Assembly (NCBI RefSeq): GCF_963676815.1
Contig: NZ_OY781365.1
Location: 1,212,501-1,276,500 of the forward strand
Length of the DNA: 64,000 nt
Direction: 5' to 3'
Source: an uncultured Draconibacterium sp.
Lineage (GTDB): Bacteria; Bacteroidota; Bacteroidia; Bacteroidales; Prolixibacteraceae
Made by a program: the position numbers and the translations under genes. Of this stretch, positions 10,632 to 18,841 are shown one piece after another (within the stretch, counting starts at the first letter, position 1; each line of letters starts with the position of its first letter). A model generated the notes under the pieces. That model searched no databases. It was not told the DNA's origin and was given only the letters and a program-made list of their open reading frames with translations.

Positions 10632-11891
10632 CTAACCGCAACCGGTTCCTTTTCCCGAACATTCTGATCCGCATTTAAAAACATCGGCTTTTTTCAATGT
10701 CCGGAGTTCTTTGCCTTTGTAAACAGCATCCAACCCTTCATCGATTAAACCGGTCATTTCAACGATCTTAATTCCTGCACGACCAATAATCGACGATGGA
10801 GAAGGTCCGATTCCACCAACAAGCAAGGCCCGACAGTCATCGATTACATCAGCAAGTACTGCCCAACGACTATTACCTGCTCCGGGTTTTGGTGTTGCGC
10901 GTTGTTCCACCAAACGGTAGCCATTTGGCGTTTCTCTGAAAATGTACAGTTGTGTTGCTTCGCCCAGGTGCTGGTTTACCAGTAATCCTTCGTGACTGGC
11001 AACTGCTACGTATGGTTTTGTTTGGTCAACATTCACCGACAGGTTCGATACTTCCGACAAAATTTGTTTTGCCTCTGCATCATCTTGTCCCAGCAGTCCA
11101 ACAGCATCGGCACGACAACGTGCACAGTGTGTCATCGGAGGTAAATATTCTTTTATACCGTTCTGCAGTTCTTTCATTCGTTTTGGAGAAGGCTCTTCAA
11201 AATCCTCGAAAGGCGTTCCTTCAACCGGGTAGAGCGGAATGGTATTCATAATATCCACTTCCATCTCTTTCATCTTTTTGGCGATATCAACGATCACGTT
11301 ATCATTGATTCCCGGCACTACAATAGAGTTTATTTTTACTGTAATACCAGCACGTTTCAACGCACGGATTGCTTCCATCTGATTTCTTAGCAGAATTTCA
11401 GCGGCCTGTTCTCCAAAATATCCGCGCTTCTCGAAACGCACCCATTTATAAAGTTGCGACAATGTTTTTGTCTCGGTTCCATTCAACGTAATGGTAACGT
11501 GGCTAACTTCCAGTTCTTTCAATTCATCAACGTAAGGCAGTACATTCAGCCCGTTTGACGAAAGACAAAGGATCATTTCCGGAAATTCTTTGCGAATCAA
11601 CCGAAGCGTTGTCATCGTTTGAATTGGGTTGGCAAACGGATCGCCGGGGCCGGCAATACCCACCACCGACAAATGCGGCATTTTTTCTTTTAACCTGATG
11701 GTGTAGGCCAGTGCCTGCTCAGGCGATAGTACTTCGCTGGTAACACCAGGGCGGCTTTCGTTTACGCAATCGTAATCGCGCTTGCAATAATTACAATGAA
11801 TATTACATTGCGGTGCCACCGGGAGATGCACGCGGGCATATTTGCCTTTTGCATGCTTATTGAAACAGGGATGTGTTTTAATATCTATCAT
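10632..11891 (-). CDS. nifB: NifB: radical SAM FeMo-co synthase fused to a NifX-type domain
   Basis: Makes the Fe8S9C precursor NifB-co using S-adenosylmethionine. The 419 residues carry the radical SAM motif C29-x3-C33-x2-C36 (QCNIHCNYCKRDYDC) with extra cysteines at 9 and 42, then GPGDPFANP and the distal CARCRADAVGLLG block (about residue 256). From about residue 288 a NifX-like domain follows (YVAVASHEGLLVNQHLGEAT), ending in a Cys/Gly-rich tail. This two-domain form is common in bacteria. It lies 36 bp after nifN, with a separate NifX-like gene 40 bp downstream, so the domain occurs twice in the cluster. Confidence 0.96.
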   Translation of the reverse strand: MIDIKTHPCFNKHAKGKYARVHLPVAPQCNIHCNYCKRDYDCVNESRPGVTSEVLSPEQALAYTIRLKEKMPHLSVVGIAGPGDPFANPIQTMTTLRLIRKEFPEMILCLSSNGLNVLPYVDELKELEVSHVTITLNGTETKTLSQLYKWVRFEKRGYFGEQAAEILLRNQMEAIRALKRAGITVKINSIVVPGINDNVIVDIAKKMKEMEVDIMNTIPLYPVEGTPFEDFEEPSPKRMKELQNGIKEYLPPMTHCARCRADAVGLLGQDDAEAKQILSEVSNLSVNVDQTKPYVAVASHEGLLVNQHLGEATQLYIFRETPNGYRLVEQRATPKPGAGNSRWAVLADVIDDCRALLVGGIGPSPSSIIGRAGIKIVEMTGLIDEGLDAVYKGKELRTLKKADVFKCGSECSGKGTGCG

Positions 11892-11927
11892 AACCTTCTG
11901 TTTTAGCTGCGACTTCTCGCTTTGTTA

Positions 11928-13334
11928 TTACATATATTTATAGCCTACCGGCGAATTACTTTGTTTGTGTTCAATCAATGCGTTCACTACTTTATCGAAT
12001 AGCTCCTGCGTACCTGAATAACCAAGGTGTTTTATGCGTTGTCCACCAACACGGTCGTGAACCGGGAAACCTACACGAACAATCGGAATATTCAGTTCGC
12101 GGGCGATGTAGTAGCCTTTGCTGTGTCCTATCAGAATATCAGGTTTATTTTCGAGGCTCCACTCGCGGATACTTTCAAAATCATATCCTTCGCGAACCAC
12201 CACTTTATCTTTATTTTCAGGACAATATTTTTTTACTTCGTCCTCCAGCATGCCACTTTCGCCGCCTGTTGCAACAAGCGCCAGCTCAATTCCAATTTCG
12301 TCGAGGAAAGCAGCCATGGCAACCACAAAATCTTCTTCGCCATAAACCACTGCTTTTTTACCAAAGGTGTATTTATGTGCATCAACATAGGCATCTATAA
12401 GTCGACCGCGTTGTTTGGTATATTTCTCAGGAATTTCGTTGCCCGAGAGATTTTTAAGCTCCTCAAAAAAGGCATCGGTTTGCGTGATACCAATTGGCAT
12501 TGGCATATTTACTAACGGCACGTCCATTTCATTTTTAAGGAACTGTGCCCCGGTGCGCGACAATTGTTTGCTTTTTACGCGTCCTGAAAGTTTCCCTTTA
12601 TTCAAGATGGTTCCGAATTCGATACTGGCTTTAGCAGAGCCACTTTTTACAACATCTTCTTTTGCTGTTCCTCCTTCAGGAATGCGATGATAAGTATCCC
12701 AAACCGGATTGTCGAGACTTTCGGAATAATCGGGAAGCATAATTTGCTCCAACGAAAAGTCAGCCATAATTTCTTTCAGCAAGCGCAAATCTTCGGTTGA
12801 AACAAAACCGGGGAAAAGATTTACGTGCTCTTGCGGAAGGCCTTTTTGCGCGTAATGTTTTACGACTCCGGAAACTGCTTCGTGGAATCCATCGATGTGC
12901 GTTCCCTGGTAACTGGGCGTTGAAGCCATTACAAAATCAGTATCGATTTCAGGGTGCTTCTCCAGAAAATGGTGCAGGAAAAGACTAACATCGTCACCGA
13001 TGGTTTCGCTCAAACAGGTTGAAGCGATACCAATAATTTCAGGTTTATATTGGTTAATAATATTAAGTACAGCCAATTTGAAGTTTTCATCGCCACCAAA
13101 TATTGTAGCATCTTCTGTAAAATTCGACGAGGCAATGTCGATCGGCTCTTTGTAATGCGAGATCAGGTAGCGGCGAATATAAGTTGCGCAACCCTGTGAG
13201 CCGTGAATTAGCGGAACACAGCCTTTAAAACCTTTGAAGGCTACACTGGCTCCCAGCGGCGAACAAAGTTTACAGGCATTTTGTGTTGCCTTGTAATTTT
13301 CTTTTGCTTTTGGTACTGAATTGAGTTCAAACAT
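11928..13334 (-). CDS. nifN: FeMo-co scaffold protein NifN
   Basis: Beta-type subunit of the NifEN complex on which NifB-co is matured to FeMo-co. The 468 residues share the NifK pattern (cysteines at about 21, 24, 39 and 49 in CKLCSPLGAS and HGSQGCATYIRR; STCLSETIGDD). The rest diverges, and the gene follows nifE, which separates it from NifK. FGGDENFKLAV and TPSYQGTHIDGF are typical of the beta-like branch. 206 bp separate it from nifE, an unusually long gap with two stem-loops, and 36 bp separate it from nifB. Confidence 0.9.
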   Translation of the reverse strand: MFELNSVPKAKENYKATQNACKLCSPLGASVAFKGFKGCVPLIHGSQGCATYIRRYLISHYKEPIDIASSNFTEDATIFGGDENFKLAVLNIINQYKPEIIGIASTCLSETIGDDVSLFLHHFLEKHPEIDTDFVMASTPSYQGTHIDGFHEAVSGVVKHYAQKGLPQEHVNLFPGFVSTEDLRLLKEIMADFSLEQIMLPDYSESLDNPVWDTYHRIPEGGTAKEDVVKSGSAKASIEFGTILNKGKLSGRVKSKQLSRTGAQFLKNEMDVPLVNMPMPIGITQTDAFFEELKNLSGNEIPEKYTKQRGRLIDAYVDAHKYTFGKKAVVYGEEDFVVAMAAFLDEIGIELALVATGGESGMLEDEVKKYCPENKDKVVVREGYDFESIREWSLENKPDILIGHSKGYYIARELNIPIVRVGFPVHDRVGGQRIKHLGYSGTQELFDKVVNALIEHKQSNSPVGYKYM

Positions 13335-13356
13335 CCGATTTGTTTTTATTGGAACT

Positions 13357-13442
13357 CCTCACAGCAAAGCTGTTGAGGAATCCGATTCCGTTAAGGACTT
13401 TTTTATTGTCTTGTTCGCTTATCCCGAGGCAAAGCCTTCGGG
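13357..13442 (-). other. Two stem-loops in the nifE-nifN gap
   Basis: In this 206-bp gap between nifE and nifN, CCTCACAGC-AAA-GCTGTTGAGG (13357-13378, one bulge) and CCCGAGGC-AAA-GCCTTCGGG (13423-13442, 8-bp stem with one G-T pair) each form a compact hairpin with an AAA loop (TTT in the minus transcript). Neither is followed by a clear U-tract on the minus strand. They may be processing sites or REP-like units that alter nifN-nifB levels relative to nifE. Confidence 0.55.
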
Positions 13443-13540
13443 AAAGCTCACCGGAATTCAATAATTTTTCCGATTCTTTAAAGGGTCCCCCCTTTCTAAA
13501 AACACAATCTCGGCCTGTAACTAACCGATAATGTGTCGTG

Positions 13541-14869
13541 TTATTTTACGAACTTCCACACCGGGCTTGTCACCGAGGCGTAAACTTCTTTCGCAAAATT
13601 CATCATGCCGACATAGCCGGCCAGTGCTTCTTTTCTTTCGTGATTGTGATCGCAAAAACCAAGGCCGAGTTTATGGGCAATCGGGCGCTCTTTCACGCCG
13701 CCGATAAACAGGTTGGCACCGGTTAATTTCACAAATTCAGAAAGTTCGTTTGGATTGGAATCATCAACAATGATGGTTCCCTCATCACACAAGTCTTTTA
13801 GTAGTTTATAGTCTTCTGCATTTCCCGTTTGTGAACCTACAACCACTGTTTTCATTCCTAATAACCGTAAGGCTTTTACCAGCGAGATGGCTTTAAAAGC
13901 ACCACCTACATAAATGGCTGCTTTTTTGCCTTCCAGCTTTTGGCGGTATGGTTGCAACGCCGGTAACAGTTTTGAGATTTCGTTGGTAACCAGTTCGCGG
14001 GCTTTGGTCATCATTTTATCGTCGTCGAAAAATTTGGCTACTTCATACAGTGCTTCCGACATATCCTCGATTCCGAAATACGAAACCTTCATAAAAGGAA
14101 TGTCATATTTCTCCTTCATCTCTTTAGCCAGGTGCATAATAGAACCCGAACACTGAACTACGTTTAACGAAGCGTGATGTGCACGGCGGATCTGCTCAAC
14201 ACGACCGTCGCCGGTCATGCAGGAAATAATTTCAACACCCAGTTTTTTGTAATATTCAGCCAAAATCCACAACTCACCTGCAAGGTTAAAGTCGCCAAGA
14301 ATATTGATTGAATATTTTGATGGTGTGTAGTCGTTGTTTGTTCCAACTAATTTTGAAAGCGCTCCGCACGCAATTTTATAACCGTCTTTTTTGGTTCCGT
14401 TAAATCCTTCCGACATTACCGGAATAACGTCGATGCCTTTTTCTTTGGTAACCTGGCGGCAAACGGCTTCAACATCGTCGCCAATAACACCAATTATACA
14501 GGTTGAAAAAACAAAGGCTGCTTTTGGCTGATGTTTGTCGATTAAATCAATAAGGGCATGGTATAATTTCTTTTCGCCGCCAAAAACCACATCTCTTTCT
14601 TTTAAGTCGGTGGTAAAACTCAGTCGGTGCAATTGTGGTCCTGATGATAGCGAACCACGAATATCCCAGGTGTATGAAGCACACCCCACCGGACCGTGAA
14701 TAACGTGCAGTGCATCGGCAATTGGATAAAGTACCACACGCGATCCGCAAAAAACGCAGGCGCGTTGCGAAACGGATCCGGCTAAACTCTTTTTACCGCA
14801 GGAAATTTCTGCAGCGTCGTTTCCTTTTGTAAGGATTTGGCTTTCGCGATCTTTTAGATAGTTGCTCAT
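13541..14869 (-). CDS. nifE: FeMo-co scaffold protein NifE
   Basis: Alpha-type subunit of the NifEN scaffold. The 442 residues show the nitrogenase alpha pattern with cysteines at about 38, 63 and 124 (RACVFCGSR, HGPVGCASYTWD, FVFSTCIIGVIGDD). Near the C-terminus the NifE-type CDHNHERKEALAGYVGM replaces the FeMo-co-binding His region of NifD, and there is no NifD-like insertion. It follows nifK after 171 bp that contain a strong stem-loop, so it may be expressed at a lower level than nifHDK. No Shine-Dalgarno sequence is seen. Confidence 0.93.
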   Translation of the reverse strand: MSNYLKDRESQILTKGNDAAEISCGKKSLAGSVSQRACVFCGSRVVLYPIADALHVIHGPVGCASYTWDIRGSLSSGPQLHRLSFTTDLKERDVVFGGEKKLYHALIDLIDKHQPKAAFVFSTCIIGVIGDDVEAVCRQVTKEKGIDVIPVMSEGFNGTKKDGYKIACGALSKLVGTNNDYTPSKYSINILGDFNLAGELWILAEYYKKLGVEIISCMTGDGRVEQIRRAHHASLNVVQCSGSIMHLAKEMKEKYDIPFMKVSYFGIEDMSEALYEVAKFFDDDKMMTKARELVTNEISKLLPALQPYRQKLEGKKAAIYVGGAFKAISLVKALRLLGMKTVVVGSQTGNAEDYKLLKDLCDEGTIIVDDSNPNELSEFVKLTGANLFIGGVKERPIAHKLGLGFCDHNHERKEALAGYVGMMNFAKEVYASVTSPVWKFVK

Positions 14870-14980
14870 AATTCAAAAGTTAAAAGATGGACGAAGTTGC
14901 CTGCAAGCAGGGCTTATCCTAATTACAATTGTGATTTAAATATCTCTGATTCTCCTTGTAGTGCCAGTTATTTCGGGTAA

Positions 14981-15009
14981 AGTACAGCTGAGAGCGACTC
15001 AGCTGTACT
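14981..15009 (-). other. 12-bp perfect stem-loop immediately after nifK
   Basis: AGTACAGCTGAG (14981-14992) and CTCAGCTGTACT (14998-15009) are perfect complements with a 5-nt loop, 32 bp after the nifK stop. On the minus strand it is followed by TTACCC rather than a U-run, so it is not a standard intrinsic terminator. Its place at the border of structural (nifHDK) and assembly (nifEN) genes fits partial termination or protection of the upstream mRNA 3' end. Confidence 0.65.
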
Positions 15010-15040
15010 CACCTCGAAATTATTTTGAATTATATTGCAA

Positions 15041-16423
15041 CTACATTGTGAGCTCGAATGACTCTTCAGGAGCTGTGGCATCAATTTTATCCATGATGGC
15101 TCCGAGAATGCGTTCCAAAATACGGATACCTCCCATGTAACCTACAGTTGGGAAATAACTGTGACCGATACGATCAAGGATCGGGAATCCTGAGCGAACG
15201 AATGGAATACCTTCGTCGCGGGCAATATATTTACCGTAAGTATTACCAATCAGCAAGTCAACAGGTTCCTGCTTAATCCACTGGTGCATCAGGAACATAT
15301 CGGCCGAGGCACCGTTGCGAACTTTTGCTTCAGGAACTTTTGCTTCAAGAATTTCCATTGCACGTTTCGAGAATTTTTTACCCGGTGTTCCTGAAACCAC
15401 GTAAACAGGTTTCATATCCATATCAACCAGGAATTCGATCAGTGGCAATAAATTATCAGGATCGCCCCAAAGTGCAACACGCTTACCATATAAATACTGG
15501 TGCATGTCAGTAATTACGTCAACCAGTTTACCGCGTTCTTCCGAAATACTTTCAGGAATAGAAACTTTTCCGGCAGTTGAAAGCGCCTGGATAAAACGGT
15601 CGGTGGCTTGCAATCCGATTGGAAGGTCGGTCATTGAAAACGGCACTTTGCATTTGTTGTCGAGCGTGATGGCAGCTTTTTGAGTGGCCCACTCGCCCAT
15701 TGCAACAGTTGCCATGCTGTCGCCCATGCTTACAATATCTTCACGGGTTGTTCCGCCTTTCGGATACATTTTATAGGTACCATCCATTGGCGTATCTAAA
15801 ACCTCTGAAGTATCGGGCAACAAAATCGTTTTCAAATTCATCATACCGGCAATACGTTTCAGCTCGCGCATATCAGATGGTTCAACCCAACCTGACAACA
15901 TATTTACCTGACGTTTTTTCTCGTTGGTATTAAACGAAAAGTATTTTACAAATGCCTCCAGCATGTTGGCGTATCCTGTAACATGTGATCCAACGTAACT
16001 TGGAGTTGAAGCCTGAACAACAAATTTACCTTCCGGAATTTTTCCATCGTCCAATGCTTTTTTCACGATCTGTCCAAGGTCGTCACCAATAGTTTCTGAC
16101 AGACAGGTTGAGTGAACGGCAATGATATCAGGATCGTAAATTCCAAAGATATTGTCGATCGCCTGCAGCAGGTTGGCCTGCCCGCCGAATACTGATGATC
16201 CTTCGGTGAATGAACTTGTTGCCGCCATTACCGGCTCTTTATAATGTCTTGTTAAGGCACTTCTGTGGTATGAACAACAGCCTTGCGAACCGTGACTGTG
16301 TGGTAAACAACCGTGCACTCCAAGAGCAGCGTACATCGCACCTACCGGCTGGCAGGTTTTTGCCGGGTTAACCGTTAGTGCTTTTCTTTCTTTTACTTCG
16401 CTTGTTGTATGTCGTAATAACAT
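15041..16423 (-). CDS. nifK: Nitrogenase MoFe protein beta chain NifK
   Basis: Beta subunit of dinitrogenase, sharing the P-cluster with NifD. Of its 460 residues, C24 (KTCQPVGAMYAALG), C49 (HGSQGCCSYHRS) and C107 (HSTCLSETIGDD) match the three P-cluster cysteines. It lacks the roughly 50-residue N-terminal extension of Azotobacter NifK, as is usual for anaerobe-type enzymes. The start is set by a perfect AGGAGGA Shine-Dalgarno sequence (16432-16437 is the core AGGAGG) 8 nt upstream of the ATG. It lies 18 bp after nifD. Confidence 0.97.
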   Translation of the reverse strand: MLLRHTTSEVKERKALTVNPAKTCQPVGAMYAALGVHGCLPHSHGSQGCCSYHRSALTRHYKEPVMAATSSFTEGSSVFGGQANLLQAIDNIFGIYDPDIIAVHSTCLSETIGDDLGQIVKKALDDGKIPEGKFVVQASTPSYVGSHVTGYANMLEAFVKYFSFNTNEKKRQVNMLSGWVEPSDMRELKRIAGMMNLKTILLPDTSEVLDTPMDGTYKMYPKGGTTREDIVSMGDSMATVAMGEWATQKAAITLDNKCKVPFSMTDLPIGLQATDRFIQALSTAGKVSIPESISEERGKLVDVITDMHQYLYGKRVALWGDPDNLLPLIEFLVDMDMKPVYVVSGTPGKKFSKRAMEILEAKVPEAKVRNGASADMFLMHQWIKQEPVDLLIGNTYGKYIARDEGIPFVRSGFPILDRIGHSYFPTVGYMGGIRILERILGAIMDKIDATAPEESFELTM

Positions 16424-16431
16424 GATTATTT

Positions 16432-16437
16432 CCTCCT
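16432..16437 (-). promoter_or_regulatory. Consensus Shine-Dalgarno sequence of nifK
   Basis: The minus strand reads AGGAGG (16437-16432), 8 nt before the nifK ATG at 16423, in the 18-bp nifD-nifK gap. It is fully complementary to the CCTCC tail of the 16S gene in this window. nifH, nifI1, nifI2, nifD, nifE and nifB show no such sequence, as expected in Bacteroidota. Confidence 0.8.
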
Positions 16438-16441
16438 ATAT

Positions 16442-18073
16442 TTATGCGTCAACGGTAACACTTCCAACAATCTCGGGCTCGTGTTTCCAAGGTGTATCAA
16501 CCAGTTTCCAAATATCAGTACCCAGCATACGTTCCATTTCTTTGTAGAAATTTATAGCGCCTTCGAAAGCGGCATACGGGCCACCGTAGTCGTAAGAGTG
16601 AAGCTGTTTTAATGGCACACCATATTTCTGTACCACATGTTTTTCCTTGATACCCGCACAGAACATATCGGGTTTGTAGAATTCAATAAGCTTCTCTGTT
16701 TCCCAGTGGTTTACATCGTCGATTACCAGCGAGTTTTTCTGCATATCAGGCATCATACCTTTGTAGTCTTTAAACTCGTAACCGTCGGCTTCCAGTTTGG
16801 CTTTTTTCTCAGCCAGGTCGTCGCGGAATTTCGCTTCATCTTTTTCAACCACAAGGTCTTCGATGTTACGTGTATCGGCGTCAATCTTGATGTTTGGAAT
16901 CACTTCACGTCCTTCGTAGTCGTCGCGGTGAGCAAACTCGTAACCGGCAGAAACTACACGAACACCCAGTTCAGTAAACAGATCCTGGTAGTGGTGAGCA
17001 CGTGAACCTCCAACGAACATCATTGCCAGTTTACCTTCAACTTTTGGTTTAACAGCTTCGGCAACAGCTTTCACTTTCAGCATCTCGCGGGCAATAACTT
17101 CTTCCACTTTTGCTGATAATTCTGCATCGCCGAAGTATTCGGCCATTTTACGCAATGATTTTGCAGTTGATTCGGCTCCGATAAAGTTTACTTTAAACCA
17201 TGGAATACCGTATTTCTCTTCCATCATCTCGGCAATGTAGTTGATAGAACGGTGGCACATAACCATGTTCAGGTCGGCCGTGTGTGAGTAAGCAAAACTT
17301 TCAACGGTTGAGTTACCGCTATAGGTTGAAATCAGTGTTACACCAACCTCTTCGAAAATACGTTCGATCTCGAAAGCATCTCCACCAATGTTGTATTCAC
17401 CAAGTAAGTTCACCTGGAATTTACCGGTACGTTCGCGGTCGTCGTTACCAACTACGTGTTTGAAAATTCCGTTGTTGGCAATATGGTGACCGGCCGACTG
17501 TGATACTCCACGATAACCTTCGCAGCTAAAACCAAAGATGTTGATTCCGAGCTCCTCTTTCATTTCGCGGGCAACCGAGTGAACGTCGTCACCGATCAAA
17601 CCTACCGGACAGGTTGAGAAGATACCGATTGACTTTGGGTTGAATGTATCGAAAGCTTCGCGGATAGCGTCTTTCAATTTTGCTTCACCACCAAATACAA
17701 TGTTTTCATCCTGCATATCGGTAGAAAATGCATAGGTGATAAAGTTTGGATCACCTTCAAGCGCTTTGGTTTGGTTACGACGTGTTAACCAGGCGTAAAA
17801 GCTACAACCAATCGGGCCGTGTACCAGGTTAATAATGTCGCGTGTAGGTCCTAAAACCACACCTTTACAACCTGCATAGGTACAACCACGCTGTGTGATA
17901 ATCCCCGGCACTGTCCGGATGTTTGCGCCTATCTCCTGACTCTCGGCAGGATCGTTGATCACCATTGCCTTAGCCCTTTTCTTCGCCACTTTTCGTGGAT
18001 ATTTCGCCAGAATCTCTTCCTTCAGTTGCGAAGGATCCGGCAATCCGTTTGTATAATCTTTTTTATTAGGCAT
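16442..18073 (-). CDS. nifD: Nitrogenase MoFe protein alpha chain NifD
   Basis: Alpha subunit of dinitrogenase, carrying FeMo-co. The 543 residues include P-cluster cysteines C64 (RGCTYAGCKGVV), C90 (HGPIGCSFYAW) and C155 (STCPVGLIGDD), and the cofactor pocket Q192/H196 (SQSAGHHIAN). The FeMo-co ligands are C273 (VMCHRSINYIAEMMEEKYG) and H492 (LHSYDYGGPYAAFEG). All key residues are present. It is about 50 residues longer than the Azotobacter protein because of a charged insertion around residues 385-445, seen in anaerobe-type (group II/III) NifD. No vnfG/anfG-like delta gene is present, which supports the Mo form. Located between nifI2 and nifK. Confidence 0.97.
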   Translation of the reverse strand: MPNKKDYTNGLPDPSQLKEEILAKYPRKVAKKRAKAMVINDPAESQEIGANIRTVPGIITQRGCTYAGCKGVVLGPTRDIINLVHGPIGCSFYAWLTRRNQTKALEGDPNFITYAFSTDMQDENIVFGGEAKLKDAIREAFDTFNPKSIGIFSTCPVGLIGDDVHSVAREMKEELGINIFGFSCEGYRGVSQSAGHHIANNGIFKHVVGNDDRERTGKFQVNLLGEYNIGGDAFEIERIFEEVGVTLISTYSGNSTVESFAYSHTADLNMVMCHRSINYIAEMMEEKYGIPWFKVNFIGAESTAKSLRKMAEYFGDAELSAKVEEVIAREMLKVKAVAEAVKPKVEGKLAMMFVGGSRAHHYQDLFTELGVRVVSAGYEFAHRDDYEGREVIPNIKIDADTRNIEDLVVEKDEAKFRDDLAEKKAKLEADGYEFKDYKGMMPDMQKNSLVIDDVNHWETEKLIEFYKPDMFCAGIKEKHVVQKYGVPLKQLHSYDYGGPYAAFEGAINFYKEMERMLGTDIWKLVDTPWKHEPEIVGSVTVDA

Positions 18074-18089
18074 AATTTTGTCTTTTTAA

Positions 18090-18464
18090 TTAAAGGATTG
18101 TCGTCCCTGTTTCACCTGTGCGAACCCGATATGTATCATCCAGTGGAAGGACAAATATTTTTCCGTCGCCGGGAGCAGGAGTCTGATTAACTTCAATAAT
18201 CGTATCCACCGTTAGCTGAACGTTGTGGTCGGAAACCGCAATATTAAGTACACGCTGTGGTCTCAGTCTTGGTTCTTTTCCGAGATGGGTAAGTGCTTCA
18301 GGCATGTCTTGTTTTGCACCTTCCATCACCTGGGCATCCCAGGCACCTTTTCCGCGTCCGAAAACTTTTCCGGTTGCCGTCATCGATGTGATTCCAGCTG
18401 CGGTAAGCGCCCGTTTTGTTGCATTCATTTTATCGATCCTGATGATCGCCAGTACCATCTTCAT
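18090..18464 (-). CDS. nifI2: PII-like nitrogenase regulator NifI2
   Basis: 124-residue PII-family protein. With NifI1 it binds dinitrogenase and blocks its activity when ammonium is plentiful; 2-oxoglutarate relieves this (known from methanogens). The start KMVLAIIRIDKMNATKRAL and the C-terminal GDGKIFVLPLDDTYRVRTGE are PII blocks. A longer T-loop region (GRGKGAWDAQVMEGAKQD) is typical of NifI2. It lies 16 bp before nifD and 18 bp after nifI1. This switch-off gene pair between nifH and nifD marks the anaerobe/archaeal-type operon. Confidence 0.93.
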   Translation of the reverse strand: MKMVLAIIRIDKMNATKRALTAAGITSMTATGKVFGRGKGAWDAQVMEGAKQDMPEALTHLGKEPRLRPQRVLNIAVSDHNVQLTVDTIIEVNQTPAPGDGKIFVLPLDDTYRVRTGETGTTIL

Positions 18465-18482
18465 AGTCGTCTGATTTTAAGG

Positions 18483-18809
18483 TTATAATTCTTTTGTTCC
18501 TCGACTGATGGTATAAGCCTCATCTACAGCGGTAACAAATATTTTTCCGTCTCCAAATGCACCTTTCGGTTCCGATCGGGCAGCTTCCATAATGGTATTT
18601 ATTGCGAAGTCTTTGTCTTCATCTTTTATAACCATGATCAGCATTTCTTTAGGAAGCTCATCGTAAGTAACATCGCCAATTTTAATACCACGTTGTTTTC
18701 CACGACCTACCACCGGAATCTTTGTTACTGCAATGTATCCTGCTTCAAACAGTGCTTTTAGAACTTTACTTGATTTCTCGGGGCGTATAATTGCTCTTAT
18801 CATTAACAT
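18483..18809 (-). CDS. nifI1: PII-like nitrogenase regulator NifI1
   Basis: 108-residue PII-family protein, partner of NifI2. The start MIRAIIRPEKSSKVLKALFE and the C-terminal GDGKIFVTAVDEAYTISRG are PII blocks. The T-loop VVGRGKQRGIKIGDVTYDEL lacks the GlnB-type uridylylation Tyr context (RGAEYMVDF), as expected for NifI1, which is not known to be covalently modified. It lies 32 bp after nifH and 18 bp before nifI2. No draT/draG or glnD is seen here, so NifI1/I2 are the likely post-translational control. Confidence 0.93.
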   Translation of the reverse strand: MLMIRAIIRPEKSSKVLKALFEAGYIAVTKIPVVGRGKQRGIKIGDVTYDELPKEMLIMVIKDEDKDFAINTIMEAARSEPKGAFGDGKIFVTAVDEAYTISRGTKEL

Positions 18810-18841
18810 AACTACTAAATCTTTAATGGGTTAATATTCAA

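Noticed and set aside
14940..14970. TGGCACTACAAGGAGA upstream of nifE as a second sigma-54 promoter
   Set aside because: The -24 half is perfect, but the -12 position has AG instead of the invariant GC, so it is unlikely to work.
15041..18073. Alternative V- or Fe-only nitrogenase instead of Mo
   Set aside because: No delta-subunit gene is present, nifE, nifN and nifV and molybdate transport genes are adjacent, and NifD keeps the Mo-type Q192/H196 pocket.
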